From NCBI RefSeq assembly GCF_002086485.1, contig NZ_MVHF01000054.1, positions 1-54,323 on the forward strand: 54,323 bases of DNA, given 5' to 3'. The position numbers were made by a program, and so were the translations under genes. Source of the DNA: Mycobacterium aquaticum. Lineage in GTDB: Bacteria; Actinomycetota; Actinomycetes; Mycobacteriales; Mycobacteriaceae. Under the pieces are notes generated by a model. That model had not been told where the DNA came from. It worked only from the letters and a program-made list of their open reading frames with translations, and made no database searches. Shown here one piece after another: positions 48,802 to 54,323 of the stretch (its first letter is position 1; each line of letters begins with the position of its first letter).

Positions 48802-49130
48802 TGGTCAACCTCCACGGCGTCAGCGGCAGCGAACAGTGCTGCACCGAAAGCCCTAGCCTCGCTAGGGGGAAGCGGATCATCGTCGCCGTTGTCGTAGTCC
48901 AACTCGGCGCTGATGGTCCGCCACTTCTCGTTGAACATGACGTATGAGTCACCCACCTCCCACACCCGCTCCTGGTGGCGTGGCGAAAGAACCGGCTCGG
49001 GCAGTTCCACGACGGCGATACGGGAAGCCTTGAGTGCAGCGAGGATGCGGCGCGCATCGTCTGCGGCGAGGTGCGCATACTTCGGGCCGCCCAACACTTC
49101 GGCGATGACAGCTTCGACGCGCGCCGTCAC
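48798..49130 (-). CDS. 110-aa protein, unknown function
   Basis: MTARVEAVIAEVLGGPKYAH start with a helical body (DDARRILAALKASRIAVVEL), and a C-terminal acidic/Ala stretch (EARAFGAALFAAADAVEVD). GTG start overlaps the preceding stop (GTGA). Unknown. Confidence 0.65.
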   Translation of the reverse strand: MTARVEAVIAEVLGGPKYAHLAADDARRILAALKASRIAVVELPEPVLSPRHQERVWEVGDSYVMFNEKWRTISAELDYDNGDDDPLPPSEARAFGAALFAAADAVEVDQ

Positions 49131-49387
49131 GCGTCCACCTCCGCGATCCGCCCATACAGAGCAGCGAGCAACCGCACCAACTGCTCGGCATCGCGACGAC
49201 CACCAGCAACATGGGTGTGCTGGTAATCGACACCGGCCGCAGCGAACAGGACCTCGTTCAGCGAGACGTACCACTCGCCGTACTCGTGGCCGACGGCGTA
49301 ACAGATTTCAGGCCCGAACTCACCAACACGCGCAGACACACACCCCGCCTGCCCATCCGCAGGCTCACGGACATCAATCACGGTCAC
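49127..49387 (-). CDS. 86-aa protein, unknown function
   Basis: The GTG at 49387 overlaps the stop of the upstream TM peptide (GTGA), which decides for this start over an in-frame GTG at 49399. Sequence MTVIDVREPADGQAGCVSAR, YGEWYVSLNEVLFAAAGVD and a helix QLVRLLAALYGRIAEV. No motif recognised. Confidence 0.65.
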   Translation of the reverse strand: MTVIDVREPADGQAGCVSARVGEFGPEICYAVGHEYGEWYVSLNEVLFAAAGVDYQHTHVAGGRRDAEQLVRLLAALYGRIAEVDA

Positions 49388-49473
49388 CTCGTCCACCACC
49401 AGCCGAGAATCAAACGAGCACCACCAAGCAGCGTGAGAGCCAAAGCGCCCAGGAAGAACAGGATGTCGATCAC
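49384..49473 (-). CDS. 29-aa single-TM peptide
   Basis: GTG at 49473 overlaps the excisionase stop (GTGA). MIDILFFLGALALTLLGGAR forms the whole helix, followed by LILGWWWTR. Stop overlaps the next GTG. A membrane peptide of unknown role. Confidence 0.55.
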   Translation of the reverse strand: MIDILFFLGALALTLLGGARLILGWWWTR

Positions 49474-49733
49474 GCCGACAACCTCCGGCGAGACGTCCGC
49501 GTCATGCTCGACGCTGCCGGAACCACAGGAACAGCAACTCGTTTCGGGCGTAGCAGCTCGATCGCCTGATCGATGTCATCCTCGGTAGCACGCCACTTGC
49601 GGCCGGCCTTGAACCCCGGAAGTCGGGGTTCGGTGTCACCGCGGAGGTGGCGGTGCAGCCACTCGATATCACTGGGGCTGGCCGAACCGCGGAGCGCTTT
49701 CGCGTACTCCTCGTCAGAGAATGTGCGCTTCAC
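49470..49733 (-). CDS. xis: Excisionase-like HTH protein
   Basis: 87 aa. The pattern LPGFKAGRKWRATEDDIDQA then IELLRPKR is the winged-HTH signature of excisionases (recombination directionality factors): a recognition helix, a wing with GRKWR, and an acidic helix. GTG at 49733 overlaps the preceding stop. The protein would direct the tyrosine integrase at 53008 towards excision and may also repress transcription. It is not adjacent to the integrase but lies in the early operon, as in some actinophages. Confidence 0.75.
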   Translation of the reverse strand: MKRTFSDEEYAKALRGSASPSDIEWLHRHLRGDTEPRLPGFKAGRKWRATEDDIDQAIELLRPKRVAVPVVPAASSMTRTSRRRLSA

Positions 49734-49849
49734 GAAATCCTCCCTTGCACAGCAAGGTTGAGCAGCCGTTGAGTCGCGCCCGCATGGCTCAGTTGGACGA
49801 GCAGCGATAGGGACTGCAGGACGACAAGGGCAATCAGGAGGCCGGTCAC
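49730..49849 (-). CDS. 39-aa single-TM peptide
   Basis: GTG at 49849 overlaps the antirepressor stop (GTGA). MTGLLIALVVLQSLSLLVQL is one hydrophobic helix, then a polar tail to GRIS. Stop overlaps the excisionase GTG (GTGA). Confidence 0.6.
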   Translation of the reverse strand: MTGLLIALVVLQSLSLLVQLSHAGATQRLLNLAVQGRIS

Positions 49850-50673
49850 GAGGCACCTCCGGCGATGACGGTGAGGGCTGATTCGGCTACGACAGTCGCG
49901 TAGTGCTTCGCCCACACCGAGTCGAACAATGGGCGGTCCGCTTCGGTATAGGCGTAGACCTGGCGCACGGTGCCGTTCGGCAGCTCCTGATGGTGCCGCT
50001 CGGGCTCACGGTCGTGCTCGACGATGTAGAGGGCCTTCAGCCGCTTGCCAAATCCTGACGCTTTCGCGTCGATCAGTCCGCGCTTCAGGCCCTTGCTCGC
50101 GAGGTAGTCGGAAACGTACAGCGGCACGTCGGCCGGATTGATCTCCGGCGCTTCCCCGAGCGCGCGGGACACGATGATGCGGGCCTTGGCTTCAAGGTGC
50201 TTGGGGTCGATCAGGCCCTTGGCGAGTTGCAGAATCTCCATCTGCCCGCGGGCTTGCCGTGCGATGCGGTCAAGCTGGTCCTCGGTTGCGCGAGGGTTGA
50301 TCGCCCCACCCTCGTTGAAGTAGGCGTCGAGCGCGTCGGCCGCTTCCGCCTGGAACGCCTCGATGATCGGCCGCGCTTCATTGGACACGCGGTTGGTGTC
50401 AATCGTGGCGAGCCACATCGTGAAGGTTCGCCGGTCGACCATCGCGATCTCGCGACGCTGAGTGTCACCATCGATCTGCGTCACGATCATCGTGACGCAG
50501 GCCCATGACTTTCCGTTGAGCTTCACGCGCTGCGCATCGAAGGCGATGCCGATCGCCTCGCATGCGTGGCGCAGGGACACCATCGGTGTGCCGTCGATCA
50601 GCGTGGCCATGATCTGGCGGTGCGTGCCGGGGACTGGGATCGGCACGAGTTCGGTAGTCTTCTGTTTTGACAT
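49846..50673 (-). CDS. Antirepressor (P22 Ant-type N-terminal domain)
   Basis: 275 aa. Residues about 8-115 match the phage antirepressor N-terminal fold: LVPIPVPGTHRQIMATLIDG, VSLRHACEAIGI, WACVTMIVTQIDGDTQ, MVDRRTFTMWLATI. The C-terminal part is a helical/wing domain (EDQLDRIARQARGQMEILQL, then LYVSDYLASKGLKRG). ATG at 50673 follows GAGAGGAAGCTCGA. Expected to inactivate the repressor or related proteins during induction. Confidence 0.85.
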   Translation of the reverse strand: MSKQKTTELVPIPVPGTHRQIMATLIDGTPMVSLRHACEAIGIAFDAQRVKLNGKSWACVTMIVTQIDGDTQRREIAMVDRRTFTMWLATIDTNRVSNEARPIIEAFQAEAADALDAYFNEGGAINPRATEDQLDRIARQARGQMEILQLAKGLIDPKHLEAKARIIVSRALGEAPEINPADVPLYVSDYLASKGLKRGLIDAKASGFGKRLKALYIVEHDREPERHHQELPNGTVRQVYAYTEADRPLFDSVWAKHYATVVAESALTVIAGGAS

Positions 50674-50697
50674 TCGAGCTTCCTCTCGGTGTCGGTA

Positions 50698-50727
50698 GCC
50701 CTCACCCCTTGCCGGGTGGGGGCTTTT
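50698..50727 (+). terminator. Plus-strand hairpin in cro-antirepressor gap
   Basis: GCCCTCACCC / GGGTGGGGGC, 10 bp with one T-G pair, 6-nt loop, followed on the plus strand by TTTTCC. It lies in the 58-bp gap between two minus-strand genes, so if it is a terminator it faces antisense transcription. On the minus strand it forms a weaker stem and could be an attenuator. Confidence 0.4.
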
Positions 50728-50731
50728 CCAT

Positions 50732-50986
50732 TTAGGCGGAGATCTTCTGATTGGAGCTGTTTCGTACTCCGTTTGGGGATTCATTGAGCACGAAAAGGAG
50801 CCCCACGGGCACGTCGAGAGCCTCCGCGATGCGCTCAGCCGTCCGCGGCTTGCATGACCGCTTCTCGCCGGTGCACAACCGGTGAATGAACGACTGGGAG
50901 ACGTCCGCGTAGCGGCCCATCCGCGCCATCGAGAACTTCTTCTGATTCATCAGAGCTCTGAGCGTGTCACCAGATTGAAGGCGCAT
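50732..50986 (-). CDS. Cro-like HTH regulator
   Basis: 84 aa XRE/Cro-type HTH (FSMARMGRYADVSQSFIHRL, then PRTAERIAEALDVPVGLLF). Start at 50986 is supported by AAGGGGAG at -5; a 51019 ATG would add 11 residues. First gene of the leftward early operon, divergent from the repressor, under the promoters at 51021-51093. It would repress the repressor gene and favour lytic growth. Confidence 0.82.
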   Translation of the reverse strand: MRLQSGDTLRALMNQKKFSMARMGRYADVSQSFIHRLCTGEKRSCKPRTAERIAEALDVPVGLLFVLNESPNGVRNSSNQKISA

Positions 50987-51020
50987 CCAACTCCCCTTCG
51001 GGTATCGCGTGTATGTCATG

Positions 51021-51050
51021 ACCGTACTCTGGTGAATGCGTCGGTGTCAA
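51021..51050 (-). promoter_or_regulatory. Second leftward early promoter
   Basis: Minus strand TTGACA (51050-51045), 18-bp spacer, TACGGT (51026-51021). A GGTGAATG octamer lies in the spacer. Transcription would start near 51014. Confidence 0.5.
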
Positions 51051-51198
51051 CTGTCATGGGATGATGATTACCCATCTGGTGTATGGCTGTCAACTACTCA
51101 CACTGATGTAGTTCCGCAGCCTGCGGCTATGCCAGGGGCGGCCGATGTGACGTTGGTGAATGGTCAACCCGACGCGCAGGGGCTCAAATAGGTGAATG
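51031..51198. promoter_or_regulatory. Four GGTGWATG octamers (candidate operators)
   Basis: Same-orientation copies at 51031-51038, 51079-51086 (one mismatch), 51155-51162 and 51191-51198. Two sit in the spacers of the leftward promoters and one just before the -35 of the rightward promoter. This is the layout expected of operators bound by the repressor and Cro. Confidence 0.5.
51065..51093 (-). promoter_or_regulatory. Main leftward early promoter
   Basis: Minus strand TTGACA (51093-51088), 17-bp spacer, TAATCA (51070-51065), an almost consensus sigma-A promoter. Its spacer carries a GGTGTATG octamer. Drives the Cro-like gene and the early operon, with a predicted start near 51058. Confidence 0.75.
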
Positions 51199-51200
51199 GA

Positions 51201-51230
51201 TTGGACAAGCTGCCAGTTGCGTTCTATACG
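51201..51230 (+). promoter_or_regulatory. Repressor promoter
   Basis: TTGGAC (51201-51206), 18-bp spacer, TATACG (51225-51230). Start of transcription near 51237, giving a leader of about 15 nt before the ATG at 51253, or nearly none before the ATG at 51241. Confidence 0.55.
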
Positions 51231-51252
51231 CGAACGCGGGATGGTTCATCCC

Positions 51253-51987
51253 ATGAGCGAATTGATGCGGTTGATCCAGTCCCACCTGGACCGCTATGGC
51301 GTCACCCGCGCGACGTTCGCGAAACGCATCGGGACCACGCCCCAAACAGTGCAGAACTGGAAGACCAGATCGACCACCATGCCGAAGGCTGAACACCTAC
51401 TGGGCATCGCCAATGAGACCGGCATCCCCTATCTCGCCGTCGTCGATGCCGCGCTCATGGACGCCGGCTACAGATCGTCACTGGCCGACGATATCGACGC
51501 ACTCAAAGTCCGTCTCGCCCGCTACATCCGGGAATCGGACCGCGGCGTCGAGGAGATCCAGGAGTACCTCTCCCAGCCCTACTTCCCCACCGACTACGAC
51601 CTCAAGAACCTTCGCCCAGGAATGACACAGGAGGACCTCAATGCTTTCATCGACCGACTGATCGCCCGAACCGACGCGGCCCGGTATGGCAACGACGAGC
51701 TATTCGACCGCGAGTTCCTACACCAATACCTGACAGACCACCTGACCAAACTGAACGAGGAGAACGCCGATGACATGGAAGCTGAAACGGAACCGTCAGC
51801 ACCGGAGACGATCAACGAAGACCAGGAGGCCGGCGACGACGACGATGAGGAGGTAGTCAGGCTGCCGTCACGCACCGAGTCGCCGCCGAAGCCGCGGCGT
51901 CGCAACGCATCCGAGATTCAGGACAGGATTCCGAGACCGTCGAATCTGCGCCAACGTGGCACGCACAAGCCGGGCATCGACCAGTGA
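51253..51987 (+). CDS. Immunity repressor
   Basis: 244 aa. HTH XRE N-terminus: YGVTRATFAKRIGTTPQTVQ at 15-34, then PKAEHLLGIANETGIPYLAV. The middle is helical and the C-terminus is acidic (EDQEAGDDDDEEVV) then basic. No Ser/Lys autoprotease pair of LexA/CI type is obvious, so it may be controlled by the antirepressor instead. The start MSELMRLIQSHLD at 51253 is favoured because the promoter at 51201-51230 lies just upstream; ATGs at 51241 and 51196 are in frame. Its 3' end overlaps an antisense gene by 120 nt. Confidence 0.82.
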   Translation: MSELMRLIQSHLDRYGVTRATFAKRIGTTPQTVQNWKTRSTTMPKAEHLLGIANETGIPYLAVVDAALMDAGYRSSLADDIDALKVRLARYIRESDRGVEEIQEYLSQPYFPTDYDLKNLRPGMTQEDLNAFIDRLIARTDAARYGNDELFDREFLHQYLTDHLTKLNEENADDMEAETEPSAPETINEDQEAGDDDDEEVVRLPSRTESPPKPRRRNASEIQDRIPRPSNLRQRGTHKPGIDQ

Positions 51988-52065
51988 CCACTCCGAGGGA
52001 GGAAACGCATCCATCTCGGCATGAATCTCGTCGAGTACGTCGGCCAGTTCGTCGTCTGTTCCCAT
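51868..52065 (-). CDS. 65-aa protein antisense to the repressor 3' end
   Basis: MGTDDELADVLDEIHAEMDA start with FPPSEWSLVDARLVRATLAQ, a protein-like helical segment. CGAGGGGACAAG lies before the ATG. The last 40 residues overlap the repressor coding end on the other strand. It may be a real small gene that interferes with the repressor message, or a partly chance frame. Confidence 0.45.
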   Translation of the reverse strand: MGTDDELADVLDEIHAEMDAFPPSEWSLVDARLVRATLAQIRRSRNPVLNLGCVATPRLRRRLGA

Positions 52066-52126
52066 CTTGTCCCCTCGCTGAAAGGCTGCTGTGAGAGGCA
52101 CCCTAGGTGGTTGCTCCGACAAGTAT

Positions 52127-52154
52127 TTGACGACCCAGCAAATTACAATAGGGT
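52127..52154 (+). promoter_or_regulatory. Candidate promoter for the TM2 gene
   Basis: TTGACG, 16-bp spacer, TAGGGT in an AT-rich patch (aaattacaatag). A G10 run follows at 52226-52235 and a 10-bp inverted repeat at 52310-52350 (AACCCTGTTT / AAACAGGGTT). The 52066-52516 stretch has no other supported gene. Confidence 0.35.
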
Positions 52155-52309
52155 GATTTGAACGCCTGGTTAATCCCGTCTGCCACTGGCGAAGAACCCC
52201 AAGTTAGCGATACCAGCAAAACAGCGGGGGGGGGGCGTCCAGGCAATCTCTTCCCACTGACCATCCGCAGATGCAGGCCGAAAATCGCCAGCTAACACCC
52301 GTCGGCGGT

Positions 52310-52350
52310 AACCCTGTTTTCTGCACGCACCCACACCTGCAAACAGGGTT
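52310..52350. repeat. 10-bp inverted repeat upstream of TM2 gene
   Basis: AACCCTGTTT and AAACAGGGTT with a 21-nt loop, 31-bp centre-to-centre (three helical turns). No T-tract follows. Possible operator for the membrane gene or an arm-type site for integrase. Confidence 0.5.
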
Positions 52351-52516
52351 GCCGGGGACCATGACAGCGAAGAGTGGGGCGCCGCACGGTCGGTCTCCCC
52401 GCCTCGCTGACGCGACCGTTAGGGCAAACGTCCACAGGCAACCCACAGTCGCCATACGATTGCGCAATGCAACGTCCCGCATCCCGGGTCCCCGCGTGCC
52501 GACCAGGACACGCGGC

Positions 52517-53011
52517 GTGACCATCCCCGTCGTCTGCCCGAAGTGCCAAGGCCGCCTCCAAATCAGCGGCCAAGCCAATTCGTTCCGCTGCCCGACATGC
52601 GGCCTGTTCTCACCCACACCATCCGCAGCACAGGCCATTTCCGCGCCTCCGCCGACACCGTCGGCCGGGTGGTACCCAGATCCGCACGGGGCGCAGACGC
52701 AACGTTACTTCGACGGCCACACTTGGACTGACCAGATCGCACCGCTGTCCGCTGCGCGACCCGTGAAGTCCGGCGTGGTCGCGGGGCTGCTGCAACTGTT
52801 CCTCGGGTTCTTCGGCCTCGGCCGGTTCTACCTCGGCTACACCTCGATCGGCGGCATACAGCTCACCCTTGGGCTCATCGGGCTCATCACCACCATGCTG
52901 TGCGGGATCGGGATGGTCATCCTCGTGCCACTGGGCATCTGGGTGCTCATCGAGGGCATCATGATGATCGCCGGCGCGATCCCCGACGCCAGCGGCAACA
53001 AGCTGCACTAG
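52517..53011 (+). CDS. Zinc ribbon - DUF2510 - TM2 membrane protein
   Basis: 164 aa. N-terminal zinc ribbon (VVCPKCQGRL, then FRCPTCGLF), a short DUF2510-like motif (GWYPDPHGAQTQRYFDGHTW), then a TM2 domain (VAGLLQLFLGFFGLGRFYLG, GLIGLITTMLCGIGMVILV) with two helices. GTG at 52517 is chosen because the longer upstream frame is not protein-like. TM2/DUF2510 proteins near the integrase are typical lysogeny membrane genes of actinophages, often suspected in superinfection exclusion. Converges with the integrase gene (4-nt overlap). Confidence 0.8.
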   Translation: MTIPVVCPKCQGRLQISGQANSFRCPTCGLFSPTPSAAQAISAPPPTPSAGWYPDPHGAQTQRYFDGHTWTDQIAPLSAARPVKSGVVAGLLQLFLGFFGLGRFYLGYTSIGGIQLTLGLIGLITTMLCGIGMVILVPLGIWVLIEGIMMIAGAIPDASGNKLH

Positions 53012-54138
53012 GACAGCATCCCCGCGATGACCGCGGCATTGTCTTGGCCCGACGAGCGGTCCAGGTGCCCGTACACATCCGATGTCGTCTGGATGGACTC
53101 GTGACCAAGCTGGGCCTGCACCGCCGGCAGCGGGCGGCCAGCCTGGATGAGCCACGAGGCGCAGGTATGCCTCAGGTCGTGCACGCGAGGCTTCTTCGTC
53201 AGACCGGCCTCCATAGCTCGCTCAACCGCCGGTGTCCACACGTTCGGGTTGAACGAGTGGATGCGGACCGGTCCGTTGTCGGCGGCGATGACACCGCCCG
53301 CGAATTGACCCTTACCGCGGCCGGAGTTGGTGAACACCCACTCGCCTGTCAAGTCCAACGGCTTCAGGATCGACGCGGGTACGTTGATCGTGCGGACAGA
53401 CTTGCGGGTCTTCGGCACGCCGAGCACATACCCGCCGGCCCCGGTCTTCCACGCCTTGCTGATCCGCACCGTTCCAGCCTTGATGTCGATGTCAGCTGGT
53501 CGCAGTGCGGTGGCTTCGGACCATCGGCAGCCCGACGACACGAGGAACCGCACCAGCGGCTGCCAGTACTGGGGTACCACCTCGAGCAGAAGCGCGAACT
53601 CAGCCTTGTCGAGGAACACCATCTCGCGGCGATCCCAACGCGGGTTCTTCACACCCTCGGCCGGGTTGGAGGGCAGCACCCCGTCCTTGACCGCGGCCTT
53701 GAGTGCCCCGGAGACGAAGTCGCGCTTGTTCTTGATCGTCTTGGCCGACCCGGGCATGGCGTTGACCCAGCGGGCAATGTCGTCGCGTGACAGCGCGGTC
53801 AACGGTATATCGGCGAGGGTGCCCAGATCGTTGCGCACGTAGGCGCGGTAGCGGGCCAGGGTGCCGGGCTCAACGCCGGTGAGGTGGTCGATGTGCTTCG
53901 ACAAGAACTGGGCCACGGTCTGTTCTGTGCGCGGCGCCTGCACGATCTTGAGGACCTCGCGGGCCCGGTCTGGTCCGAGCTGGTTGATCAGTGCGCAGGC
54001 GTGCTCTGCGTCATCGACGTCACCATAGGAGATGGAGGTCTGTTGCATCTTGCCGGTGCCATGATTGAGCTCACGGAACATCACCGAGTGGTAGACCGAT
54101 CCGTCCTTGCGCTTCCGATCCTTTTTGACCCACGCCAT
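53008..54138 (-). CDS. int: Tyrosine integrase
   Basis: 376 aa. An N-terminal arm-binding-type domain (1-70), a core-binding SAM-like domain (about 75-165), and a catalytic domain with Arg205 (SGCRWSEAT), HDLRH (His320, Arg323), LGHESIQTT (His346) and the nucleophile Tyr356 (SDVYGHLD). Lies beside attR, with a gap of 160 bp that includes likely arm sites. It would act on the tRNA-type 25-bp core. Confidence 0.96.
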   Translation of the reverse strand: MAWVKKDRKRKDGSVYHSVMFRELNHGTGKMQQTSISYGDVDDAEHACALINQLGPDRAREVLKIVQAPRTEQTVAQFLSKHIDHLTGVEPGTLARYRAYVRNDLGTLADIPLTALSRDDIARWVNAMPGSAKTIKNKRDFVSGALKAAVKDGVLPSNPAEGVKNPRWDRREMVFLDKAEFALLLEVVPQYWQPLVRFLVSSGCRWSEATALRPADIDIKAGTVRISKAWKTGAGGYVLGVPKTRKSVRTINVPASILKPLDLTGEWVFTNSGRGKGQFAGGVIAADNGPVRIHSFNPNVWTPAVERAMEAGLTKKPRVHDLRHTCASWLIQAGRPLPAVQAQLGHESIQTTSDVYGHLDRSSGQDNAAVIAGMLS

Positions 54139-54298
54139 ATCAGCAGCCCGTCGACCTGCGATTACGATGGATGACGCGGCTTGATGACTGTGAGTCCACG
54201 TGACCAGCGTAAACCCGCCCCGCCGATGACGGCGGTGATGACGGGAAATATGCCCGTCGTGTCTGAGCGTTTCACCTGCGGTTTCTCGCCCATTTTCG
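54139..54298. promoter_or_regulatory. attR arm region between integrase and core
   Basis: 160 bp without a gene. Holds a short dyad (ACGGG-AAATATG-CCCGT near 54240-54256) and probably the integrase promoter and arm-binding sites. I cannot delimit them. Confidence 0.4.
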
Positions 54299-54323
54299 GT
54301 GGAGCTAAGGGGATTCGAACCCC
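54299..54323. other. attR: attR core (right copy of the 25-bp att repeat)
   Basis: Identical to 1-25. The phage copy supplies the tRNA 3' half, so the intact host tRNA (minus strand) should continue beyond the right end of the window. Upstream of the copy the sequence is ggtgg, so the tRNA ends CCACC-G, without a full CCA encoded at this copy. Confidence 0.93.

Overview
The window is a complete integrated temperate siphovirus (about 54.3 kb) in a high-GC actinobacterium, most likely a Mycobacterium/Mycolicibacterium. A perfect 25-bp direct repeat forms its exact ends (1-25 and 54299-54323). Read on the minus strand, the repeat is the T-arm and acceptor 3' half of a tRNA whose U70/A73 pattern fits tRNA-Ala (or tmRNA). 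The host assignment rests on mycobacteriophage-like structural genes, a WhiB-family regulator, mycobacterial-type small secreted proteins, and the GC-rich codon use. Similarities were judged by eye; no database was searched.

Layout, left to right. 26-1200: four small plus-strand genes next to attL (zinc-ribbon membrane protein, secreted Cys protein, a probably frameshifted gene, a small CxxC protein); these look like lysogeny or moron genes. 1203-31 kb: the late operon, all minus strand and transcribed right to left: HNH endonuclease, TerS, TerL, portal, MuF-EndoU fusion and its putative immunity gene, scaffold, decoration protein, major capsid, head-tail connectors, major tail protein, tail assembly chaperones with a likely programmed frameshift, tape measure, minor tail proteins with glycine-rich ends, endolysin, holin-type genes, terminator. 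31-51 kb: the early and middle genes, also minus strand: Cro-like protein, antirepressor, excisionase-like protein, WhiB, RecA-like ATPase, cytosine methyltransferase, HIT protein, GIY-YIG nuclease, a replication initiator-like gene carrying iteron-like repeats, HTH proteins, and many tiny zinc-finger or single-TM proteins linked by ATGA/GTGA overlaps. 51-54.3 kb: divergent immunity region, repressor (plus), zinc ribbon-DUF2510-TM2 membrane protein (plus), and tyrosine integrase (minus) beside attR.

In the circularised phage, the integrase and attP lie between the lysis genes and the immunity region. The virion ends are expected in the gene-free 30763-31014 stretch between TerS and HNH. The repressor and Cro-like genes are divergent, with three recognisable promoters whose spacers or flanks carry four copies of a GGTGWATG octamer, a plausible operator.

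The most unusual element is the MuF head protein, whose C-terminus carries a bacterial EndoU-type RNase toxin domain. It is followed, through a GTGA stop-start overlap, by an 89-aa MafI-like putative immunity gene and then a hairpin. This looks like a virion-borne polymorphic toxin with its own protection gene embedded in the head operon.
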